Below, one piece after another: positions 57,906 to 64,000 of a stretch of DNA of 64,000 bases. The DNA is from JADKAV01 sp963818505 (lineage in GTDB: Bacteria > Actinomycetota > Actinomycetes > S36-B12 > UBA10799), in NCBI GenBank assembly GCA_963818505.1, contig CAWFSJ010000007.1, forward strand, positions 372,001 through 436,000, written 5' to 3'. How positions within the stretch are numbered: the stretch's first letter is position 1; the number at the start of each line of letters is the position of its first letter. Under the pieces are notes generated by a model. It was not told the origin of the DNA. It was given only the letters and a program-made list of their open reading frames with translations, and made no database searches. A program made the translations under genes and the position numbers.

Positions 57906-60073
57906 GCGTGCCGACGCTTGCGACCTCACTGGCCGAGGTCATAGGTGGACGCAGCGCCTCCAGCCTGCGTAAGTCCCACGGCGTGCTCACCTGCGAGGAC
58001 CTCCTGTGGGTGTTCCCTCGCCGGTACCAGGACATGTCGAAACTGACCGACATCGCAGGTTTGCACGTCGGGGACGTGGCCACGGTGCTGGCCCGGGTGA
58101 AGACGGCGACTATCCGGCCGACCCGCTCGGGCCAGATGATGACCGTGGTCGTGACCGACGGCAATCAGGACCTGCACCTCGCGTTCTTCCGCGGCCTCAA
58201 GCGGTTCAACGCCGTGCTCAAACCCGGGCGGGTCGGGCTGTTCAGCGGGAAGGTCGGTGCGTACCGCGGCCAGTTGCAGTTGGCTCACCCGCTGTGCGCG
58301 ATGGCTCCCGAGGCAGGCGAAGCAGACACCGAGGAGATCGAGTCGTTCCTGGCCAAGATCACCCCGATCTATCCGGCAACGGCCTCGATCCCCTCATGGC
58401 GGGTGGCTCAGGCGGTGCGGATGGTTCTGGGCGCCGTCGACCTGCAGGATGACCCCATCGATGCATCGATTCTGGCCCGCCGTGGACTGCCAGGCCAGGC
58501 GCTGGCGTTCGCGGCCCTGCATGTTCCTGCCGATATGGGCGAGATCGAAGTCGCTCGCTCCCGGTTCCGTTACGAAGAGGCTTTCGTGCTGCAGACCATC
58601 CTGGCGCTGCGCCGCCGGGCAGCCGCCAGCAGTCCTGCAACCGCTCGCACCGGCACGGAATCCGGGATTGCGCAGGCCATCACCGCTCGGTTGCCGTTCG
58701 ACCTCACTGAAGGCCAGCAACAGGCGGTGGCCCAGATCCGGTCGGACCTCGCCCTGAGCCGGCCCATGCAGAGGCTGCTGCACGGCGAGGTCGGTGCGGG
58801 CAAGACCCTCGTCGCGCTGTTGGCCATGGCAACCGTTGTCGACTCCGGCGGACAGGCTGCGCTCCTGGCGCCCACCGAGGTCCTTGCCGCCCAGCACTAC
58901 AACTCGATCACCAAGCTTCTCGGGGAGTTGGGTCAAGCCGGGACACTCACCGGGGATGCGTCGGGCACCCAGGTGGTGGTGCTCACCGGTTCGGCGTCGT
59001 CTGCGTCCCGCAAGGATGCGCTGCTCAAGATCATGAGTGGTCAGGCGGGCATCGTGATCGGAACCCACGCACTGCTGCACGATCTCGTGCAGTTCGCGGA
59101 CCTGGGACTGGTGGTCGTCGATGAACAGCACCGGTTCGGCGTCGAACAGCGTGCTGCACTGCTGGAGCGCGGTACCGGACAAACCCGGCCGCACCTGCTG
59201 GTGATGACCGCGACTCCGATCCCTCGCACCGTTGCCATGACCGTTTTCGGCGATCTCGACGTCACGACCCTGAGTGAACTACCCGCGGGCCGCGCCGAAG
59301 TGAGCACCTTCGTGGTGGACGAGAGCAACGCGCCGCGCCATGCTGCACGGACCTGGGAGCGCGTAGCCGAAGAAGTGGCACAGGACCGGAAGGTCTACGT
59401 CGTATGCCCGCGCATCGGCGGTGACGAAAATGATGCCGACGCACCCAGCGACAGCACCGGGGCCCGTGCCGTGCTGCCGATGGCTGAGGAATTGCGCGCC
59501 GGTCCGCTACAAGGTCTGCGGGTGGAGGTCATGCACGGACGACTTGCCGGCGCCGAGAAGGCCGAGGTCATGCGCCGGTTCGCGGCAGACTCGCAGACAC
59601 CCGACGCGATCGACGTGCTGGTCTCCACAAGCGTCATCGAAGTCGGAGTCGACGTCCCGACCGCGACGATGATGGTGGTGCTGGACGCTGAGGCCTTCGG
59701 CGTCTCGCAGTTGCACCAGTTGCGCGGGCGGGTGGGTCGCGCGCAACTGCCCGGCTTGTGCCTGCTGTCCACGCGCAACCCGGCTGCACTGGAACGTCTC
59801 GGCAAGGTGGCCGCGACCAACAACGGGTTCGACCTCGCGCGCATCGACCTCGAACAGCGCAAGGAGGGTGACGTGCTCGGAGCCGCCCAGTCCGGTCGCC
59901 TGACGACGCTGCGCGTACTGCGGGTCATCCGGGACGAGGACGTGATCGAGCAGGCTCGCGCAGACGTCGCAGGGATGCTGGATGAAGATCCGGCACTGAC
60001 TCACCACCGGGCGATCCGGGCACAAATCAACCGTTGGGAGTCCGCGCAGACCGAGTTCGTGGAGAAGACGTGA
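57902..60073 (+). CDS. recG: ATP-dependent DNA helicase RecG
   Basis: 723 residues. An N-terminal wedge/OB domain (about 1-250) is followed by SF2 helicase domains: Walker A LLHGEVGAGKTLVALL, the DEQH-type VVVDEQHRFGVEQR, VMTATPIPRTVAMTVFGDLD, STSVIEVGVDVP and QLHQLRGRVGRA. It reverses stalled replication forks and branches Holliday junctions. GTG start overlaps the previous stop (GTGA), and its own stop overlaps rsmD in the same way. Confidence 0.96.
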   Translation: MSVPTLATSLAEVIGGRSASSLRKSHGVLTCEDLLWVFPRRYQDMSKLTDIAGLHVGDVATVLARVKTATIRPTRSGQMMTVVVTDGNQDLHLAFFRGLKRFNAVLKPGRVGLFSGKVGAYRGQLQLAHPLCAMAPEAGEADTEEIESFLAKITPIYPATASIPSWRVAQAVRMVLGAVDLQDDPIDASILARRGLPGQALAFAALHVPADMGEIEVARSRFRYEEAFVLQTILALRRRAAASSPATARTGTESGIAQAITARLPFDLTEGQQQAVAQIRSDLALSRPMQRLLHGEVGAGKTLVALLAMATVVDSGGQAALLAPTEVLAAQHYNSITKLLGELGQAGTLTGDASGTQVVVLTGSASSASRKDALLKIMSGQAGIVIGTHALLHDLVQFADLGLVVVDEQHRFGVEQRAALLERGTGQTRPHLLVMTATPIPRTVAMTVFGDLDVTTLSELPAGRAEVSTFVVDESNAPRHAARTWERVAEEVAQDRKVYVVCPRIGGDENDADAPSDSTGARAVLPMAEELRAGPLQGLRVEVMHGRLAGAEKAEVMRRFAADSQTPDAIDVLVSTSVIEVGVDVPTATMMVVLDAEAFGVSQLHQLRGRVGRAQLPGLCLLSTRNPAALERLGKVAATNNGFDLARIDLEQRKEGDVLGAAQSGRLTTLRVLRVIRDEDVIEQARADVAGMLDEDPALTHHRAIRAQINRWESAQTEFVEKT

Positions 60074-60648
60074 CCCGGATCATCGCGGGCACTGCTCGGG
60101 GTCGGCGTCTGAAAGTGCCAGCTCAGGTCACCAGGCCCACCTCGGACCGCGTCAGGGAGTCGCTGTTCTCGTCGCTGGAGTCGGTGCTCGACTTTCGAGG
60201 TGCCCGTGTGCTGGACCTGTTCGCAGGCTCCGGAGGACTGGGTCTGGAGGCGATGTCTCGTGGGGCAGGGCACGCGGTCCTGGTGGACAACGCAGCCCAG
60301 GCGGCGAAGGTGCTAGCTGAGAACATCGCCACCGTGGGACTACCGGGAGTTCGCGTTGAGCGGCGGGCTGCCCAGGAATACCTCGACGGTCCGCCTCGGG
60401 AGTTCGACCTAGTGCTGATGGACCCGCCGTACAGCGTGAGCGACGACAGCGTCGGGTCGCTTCTGCGAGCCCTGACCATGGGCTGGTTGGCGCCCGAGGC
60501 TGCGGTCGTGATCGAACGGGGGTCGGCATCTGCGGGTATTGAATGGCCGCAGGGGTTCGGTGAGCCCTGGAATCGCCGGTTCGGCGGGACCCACGTGCTG
60601 CGCCGCGTTTGGTACGGTCACGAACAGGTCCCGTCTCCACACCCCTGA
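60070..60648 (+). CDS. rsmD: 16S rRNA (guanine966-N2)-methyltransferase
   Basis: 192 residues. RIIAGTARGRRLKVP opens the protein; VLDLFAGSGGLGLEAMSRGA is the SAM-binding motif I and LVLMDPPYSVS the catalytic D-P-P-Y of base N-methyltransferases. It methylates G966 of 16S rRNA. Coupled to recG by GTGA overlap and followed 20 nt later by coaD, the standard order. Confidence 0.95.
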   Translation: MTRIIAGTARGRRLKVPAQVTRPTSDRVRESLFSSLESVLDFRGARVLDLFAGSGGLGLEAMSRGAGHAVLVDNAAQAAKVLAENIATVGLPGVRVERRAAQEYLDGPPREFDLVLMDPPYSVSDDSVGSLLRALTMGWLAPEAAVVIERGSASAGIEWPQGFGEPWNRRFGGTHVLRRVWYGHEQVPSPHP

Positions 60649-60668
60649 CCCCTCCCGAGGAGCCCAAG

Positions 60669-61151
60669 GTGCGCCGAGCAGTCTGCCCCGGATCATTCGA
60701 TCCCGTGACCAACGGTCACCTCGACATCATCTCCCGCGCATGCAAGCTGTTCGACGAAGTGGTTGTCGCCGTGCTCATCAACAAGAACAAGCAGGGGATG
60801 TTCACCGTCGAAGAGCGCATCGAGTTGCTCCAGGAGGTCACTTCGGCCTTCCCCAACGTGAAGGTGGCTTCCTTCCACGGACTTCTCGTGGACTTCTGCA
60901 AGGAGCACGAGATCCCAGCGATCGTCAAGGGCTTGCGCGCGGTCAGCGACTTCGACTACGAACTGCAGATGGCTCAGATGAACTATCAACTCGCCGGCAT
61001 TGACACAGTGTTCGTGTCGACGAACCCGCTCTACTCCTACCTGTCGAGCAGCCTGATCAAGGAGGTCGCCAAGTACGGAGGCGACGTCTCCAACCTTCTC
61101 CCCGGCGTGGTCTACGACAAATTGCGCGAACGTGTGGCTAATACTGGTTGA
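60669..61151 (+). CDS. coaD: Phosphopantetheine adenylyltransferase
   Basis: 160 residues. It adenylates 4'-phosphopantetheine in CoA synthesis. The nucleotidyltransferase motif AVCPGSFDPVTNGHLDII carries the T/HxGH signature, and the second nucleotide-binding segment is VSTNPLYSYLSSSLIKEVAKYGG. GAGGAG precedes the GTG. Transcribed with recG and rsmD. Confidence 0.97.
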   Translation: MRRAVCPGSFDPVTNGHLDIISRACKLFDEVVVAVLINKNKQGMFTVEERIELLQEVTSAFPNVKVASFHGLLVDFCKEHEIPAIVKGLRAVSDFDYELQMAQMNYQLAGIDTVFVSTNPLYSYLSSSLIKEVAKYGGDVSNLLPGVVYDKLRERVANTG

Positions 61152-61169
61152 AAGAGTCAGGAGGGCCGC

Positions 61170-61841
61170 ATGGAGGTCTACGAAAGACTGGACGACCTGG
61201 TCGACCTTATCGACGGTGCCCGCGGGGTTCCGCTGTCCGATTCCTGCGTGGTGAACCGCACCATCGCCTTGGAGTTGCTGGAAGCCGTTCGGGCGCTGAT
61301 GCCTGCGTCCCTGCGCGACGCCGCCACGATCATCGCCGACCGCGACGATGTGCTCGAGGATGCCAGCCGCGAGGCAGAGTCACGTATCGCCGCCGCGCAG
61401 GACGATTCGGACACGATAGTCGCGCGCGCGGAGAACGAGGCGGCCGCCATGTTGTCGCAGACCCGCGCCGAGGTCGAGCAGATGCTTGCGCAGGGCCAGT
61501 CGGACGCAGCGCGCACCGTGGACCGGGCAAGGGCCGAGGCTGAGCGCCTCGTCGCTGCCGACACCATCCGACTGGAGGCCGAACGCCAGGCGAAAGGGCT
61601 GCGTCAACAGGCCGAGTCAGACGCTTCGCGGGTTCGTGCAGAGGCCGACATATACGTGGACAAGCGTCTGGCGAATCTGGAGGACACATTGCGTGCCGCA
61701 CTCGACCAGATCGGCCGCGGACGGCGCCGCTCCAACGCGGGTGCTGCGGCCGTCGAGGTGCAGGACGGGGTGTACGACTTCACGCAGGATCCCGAGGTTG
61801 CCGGAGAACTGGTAGGTGGGCGCCGCCGCGCTTCCCGCTAG
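61170..61841 (+). CDS. sepIVA: DivIVA-like coiled-coil septum protein (SepIVA-type)
   Basis: 223 residues. A short N-terminal part (MEVYERLDDLVDLIDGARG) is followed by a long Ala/Glu/Arg coiled coil (about 45-180, with RAEAERLVAADTIRLEAE). The C-terminus DGVYDFTQDPEVAGEL is distinct. The place between coaD and the DUF177/rnc/mutM block is that of the mycobacterial septation protein SepIVA, so the symbol is mainly by synteny and coiled-coil character. It would act in division or polar growth. AGGAGG precedes the ATG. Confidence 0.75.
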   Translation: MEVYERLDDLVDLIDGARGVPLSDSCVVNRTIALELLEAVRALMPASLRDAATIIADRDDVLEDASREAESRIAAAQDDSDTIVARAENEAAAMLSQTRAEVEQMLAQGQSDAARTVDRARAEAERLVAADTIRLEAERQAKGLRQQAESDASRVRAEADIYVDKRLANLEDTLRAALDQIGRGRRRSNAGAAAVEVQDGVYDFTQDPEVAGELVGGRRRASR

Positions 61842-61846
61842 GTTGC

Positions 61847-61873
61847 TACCCTGGTGAGGTGGCGAAACGCCAC
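61847..61873 (+). promoter_or_regulatory. Likely -10 box and 5' hairpin of the yceD-rpmF-rnc transcript
   Basis: TACCCT (61847-61852) is a good -10. Transcription would begin near 61859, exactly where GTGGCG (61859-61864) pairs with CGCCAC (61868-61873) around AAA. A hairpin at the extreme 5' end may protect the mRNA. Confidence 0.4.
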
Positions 61874-61929
61874 AGGCATCGGCCTGCCCTCGAGCATGTC
61901 TGCCCGATCCACGAAACCAAGGAAATGCG

Positions 61930-62502
61930 ATGACTACGAATGCCGGTGTGCCGTTCGTCGTCGACGTGCAGCAATTACTCGGCAAACCCGGTGCCTATCA
62001 GCGCCTGACGCTGGAACAACCGGCCGGGCCCGGGGTCCGTACCGAGGTTGTCGTGGTGGCCGAGGAAGAGCCTGTCACCGCCGACTTGATGCTGGAGAGC
62101 GTGCGCGAGGGGATTCTGGTCACCGGTGATGCACGCACGACAGGAGACGCGGTCTGCAGCCGGTGCCTGGACCCCGTTCGCCTGGATCTCACAGCCCCCT
62201 TGCAGGAGTTGTACGCGTGGAGCGCTCAGGAGGCCGAGGTCGACGATCTGGGCGAGCTCGGACCGCACCTTGACACCGAGTTGCTGGATCTTCGCCCGGC
62301 CATCCGCGATGGGCTGATCCTCGAGATGCCGCTCGCTCCTTTGTGTGACGACGACTGCCCCGGCTTGTGTGCCCAGTGCGGGTTCAAGCTCGTGGAGGAC
62401 CCGTCGCACCAGCACGACACCAGTGACCCTCGGTGGGCAGCACTGTCCGCCCTCAAGAACGACCTGCTCGGTGAGCAGGCCGAAGTATCCAAGGAGAAGT
62501 AA
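61930..62502 (+). CDS. DUF177 (YceD) family protein
   Basis: 190 residues. Four cysteines in two pairs are visible (DAVCSRCLDPV, and CDDDCPGLCAQCGF near the C-terminus), suggesting metal binding. YceD proteins are linked to 23S rRNA accumulation in some organisms; the gene almost always precedes rpmF, as here. AAGGAAATG lies just before the ATG. rpmF starts directly after the stop. Confidence 0.93.
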   Translation: MTTNAGVPFVVDVQQLLGKPGAYQRLTLEQPAGPGVRTEVVVVAEEEPVTADLMLESVREGILVTGDARTTGDAVCSRCLDPVRLDLTAPLQELYAWSAQEAEVDDLGELGPHLDTELLDLRPAIRDGLILEMPLAPLCDDDCPGLCAQCGFKLVEDPSHQHDTSDPRWAALSALKNDLLGEQAEVSKEK

Positions 62503-62676
62503 GTGGCCGTTCCGAAGCGCAAGAAGTCGCGCAGCAACACCAGGTCCCGCCGGTCGCAGTGGAAGACCTCGGCCCCGGTGCTCGCCAACTGCAAGCAGTG
62601 CGGCAGCCCGAAGCCGACTCACACCGCGTGCCCCGATTGCGGCACCTACGCCAAGCGCCGCGTGCTGGACGTCTAA
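62503..62676 (+). CDS. rpmF: 50S ribosomal protein L32
   Basis: 57 residues: MAVPKRKKSRSNTRSRRSQW, then a zinc ribbon CKQCGSPK...CPDCGTYAKRRVLDV. GTG start immediately after the yceD stop with AAGGAG overlapping the end of that gene. Small and basic as expected of L32, in the conserved order yceD-rpmF-rnc-mutM. Confidence 0.97.
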   Translation: MAVPKRKKSRSNTRSRRSQWKTSAPVLANCKQCGSPKPTHTACPDCGTYAKRRVLDV

Positions 62677-62684
62677 GAGCGGCC

Positions 62685-63383
62685 GTGTCGCCAACCGACG
62701 ATCTGCCAGCGCTCGTCGAGCGGCTCGGTCTTCCCGGCGTGCCCGGCGAACTCGAACTCGCCCTTGTACACCGGTCGTACTCCTACGAGAACGGCCGTAT
62801 CCCCACCAACGAGCGCCTCGAGTTCCTCGGTGATGCCGTACTCGGCGTGGTCATCACAGACCACCTCTACCGGGAGTTCCCGGATCTTCCCGAGGGGCAT
62901 CTGGCGAAGATGCGCTCGGCGATCGTCAACGCCAATTCGCTGGCACAGGTGGCGGCGGAACTCGACCTGGGGGCCCACATCCTGCTGGGCCGTGGTGAGG
63001 AGACCACCGGCGGGCGCGAGAAGGTCTCCATCCTGGCCGATGCGCTGGAAGCGGTCATCGGGGCGATCTACCTCGAGTCTGGCGTGGAAGGTGCGCGCAC
63101 GTTCATCCTCAGCACCTTTGATGGTTTGATCAGCACGGTCCGCGACCTCGGTGCGGGCCTGGACTGGAAGACCAGCCTGCAGGAACTGGTCGCGACTCTG
63201 GGCCAAGGGCCCCCTGAGTACGTGGTCACCGGGGAGGGCCCGGATCACTCCCGTGTCTTCTCGGCCCAAGTGCGCGTGGGTGAGGCTCTGTACGGTCATG
63301 GAAGCGGGCGAACGAAGAAGCACGCCGAGCAGGAGGCGGCCCAGACCGCTTTCGAGCAATTGCGCGACCAGGTCGATGCCTGA
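62685..63383 (+). CDS. rnc: Ribonuclease III
   Basis: 232 residues. The RNase III signature NERLEFLGDAVLGVVITDHL (about 40-60) carries the Mg-binding Glu and Asp, with further acidic residues in DALEAVIGAIYLE. A C-terminal double-stranded RNA-binding domain (about 160-228) ends with GRTKKHAEQEAAQTAFEQL. It cuts double-stranded RNA in rRNA and mRNA processing. GTG start 8 nt after rpmF; the stop overlaps mutM by 8 nt. Confidence 0.96.
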   Translation: MSPTDDLPALVERLGLPGVPGELELALVHRSYSYENGRIPTNERLEFLGDAVLGVVITDHLYREFPDLPEGHLAKMRSAIVNANSLAQVAAELDLGAHILLGRGEETTGGREKVSILADALEAVIGAIYLESGVEGARTFILSTFDGLISTVRDLGAGLDWKTSLQELVATLGQGPPEYVVTGEGPDHSRVFSAQVRVGEALYGHGSGRTKKHAEQEAAQTAFEQLRDQVDA

Positions 63384-64000
63384 ACTGCCCGAAGTCGAGG
63401 TGGTTCGCAGGGGTCTGGCTCACTGGACCACGGGCAGAAGAATCGACCGCGTCGAAGTCCGTCACCTGCGGGCCACCCGTCGTCACGCGGGCGGCCCGGT
63501 CGACTTTCAAGCTCGGATCACCGGTCGTCGCCTCGGTGCTGTGCGACGCAGGGGCAAGTTCATCTGGTGGGACCTTGACGACGGCACCGCACTCGTCGCC
63601 CACTTGGGCATGTCCGGTCAATTCCGCGTCGACGCGCAAGCCGGTGACCACACGCGCATCGACTTCGGCCTGGGGGAGCGCAGGCTGCTGTTCGACGATC
63701 AACGCACGTTCGGTGGGATGTGGGCCGACACTGTGCTGGCCGACGCGCCGACCACTCTCGCGCACGTCGCACCGGATCCCTTCAGCGACGACTACGACCG
63801 GCGGGCAGTGGTCTCGACGATCAGGTCACGTACCGCGCCGGTGAAAGCACTTCTGCTGGACCAGAGCGTGGTGTCCGGCATCGGGAACATCTACGCCGAC
63901 GAGGCGCTGTGGAGGGCCCGTGTCCACTGGCGCACACCCGGGCATCGGCTCGGCGCGCGCAAGCTGGGGGAGTTGTTGGACGCAGCCAGGGAGGTGATGC
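63376..64000 (+). CDS. mutM: Formamidopyrimidine-DNA glycosylase, 3' end outside the window
   Basis: About 208 residues are present. After the initiator Met, PELPEVEVVRRGL gives the catalytic Pro and Glu; the Lys in RRRGKFIWWDL and LVAHLGMSGQFRV are conserved; LLLDQSVVSGIGNIYADEALW is the H2TH region. The C-terminal zinc finger lies past the window end. It removes 8-oxoguanine and ring-opened purines from DNA. The ATG lies in the end of rnc (8-nt overlap). Confidence 0.95.
   Translation, partial: MPELPEVEVVRRGLAHWTTGRRIDRVEVRHLRATRRHAGGPVDFQARITGRRLGAVRRRGKFIWWDLDDGTALVAHLGMSGQFRVDAQAGDHTRIDFGLGERRLLFDDQRTFGGMWADTVLADAPTTLAHVAPDPFSDDYDRRAVVSTIRSRTAPVKALLLDQSVVSGIGNIYADEALWRARVHWRTPGHRLGARKLGELLDAAREVM

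Overview
The window is high-GC (roughly two-thirds G+C by eye), densely coded DNA from a free-living actinobacterium. The evidence is the actinobacterial block sepIVA-yceD-rpmF-rnc-mutM, a HupB-type HU protein with a long Lys/Ala tail, CofC of coenzyme F420 synthesis, a SigK/RskA-type sigma/anti-sigma pair, an LtbR-like IclR regulator beside leuCD, many GTG starts, and many genes in which a TAnnnT -10 box lies only 6-7 nt before the start codon (leaderless mRNA). No rRNA, phage, transposase or CRISPR array was found, and the genus cannot be named from sequence alone.

Layout. 0-8.7 kb: end of a NadR-like ATPase; a circularly permuted ATP-grasp / alpha-E / transglutaminase operon; a secreted protein of unknown function; an L,D-transpeptidase; DipZ; a sigma factor with its anti-sigma. 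8.7-13.5 kb: hydrolase, ilvD, an amt pseudogene with an intact P-II gene, and a DUF559/Vsr-like endonuclease gene flanked by two copies of a direct repeat. 13.5-25.2 kb: an attenuated ilvBN locus (with a Ca2+/H+ antiporter inserted before ilvC), TMEM175 channel, fructosamine kinase, serA, glutamate decarboxylase, a short-chain dehydrogenase and a subtilase. 25.2-36 kb: leuA with a Leu leader peptide, a gamma-glutamyl-amine catabolic cluster (glutamine synthetase-like enzyme, aldehyde dehydrogenase, SDR, PuuD-like hydrolase), leuB with an apparent frameshift, ilvE, and attenuated cimA. 36-41.5 kb: FAH-family hydrolase, gltX, a FIST plus PAS-GGDEF-EAL signalling pair, tRNA-Gln and tRNA-Glu. 41.8-48.8 kb: FAD oxidase plus FGGY kinase, IclR regulator divergent from leuCD, hupB. 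48.8-64 kb: cofC, plsC, gpsA, ddl, amidase, thiL, rpmB, DAK2-family protein, recG, rsmD, coaD, sepIVA, yceD, rpmF, rnc, mutM (cut by the window end).

The dominant theme is branched-chain amino acid synthesis: ilvD, ilvB, ilvN, ilvC, leuA, leuB, leuC, leuD, ilvE and cimA all lie within 38 kb. Three of the loci carry small leader peptides whose codons suit the pathway: Leu-Ile-Leu-Val before ilvB (shared enzymes), Leu-Ile-Ile...Ile before cimA (isoleucine via citramalate) and Leu-Leu-Leu before leuA (leucine). Two of these are followed by clear intrinsic terminators. leuCD instead has a palindrome suited to the divergently encoded IclR regulator.

The most unusual structures are non-coding: the duplicated paired repeats around the endonuclease gene (12.27-13.51 kb), two 113-bp nested inverted-repeat elements 44 kb apart, and a mosaic of four repeat types at 27.86-28.07 kb.
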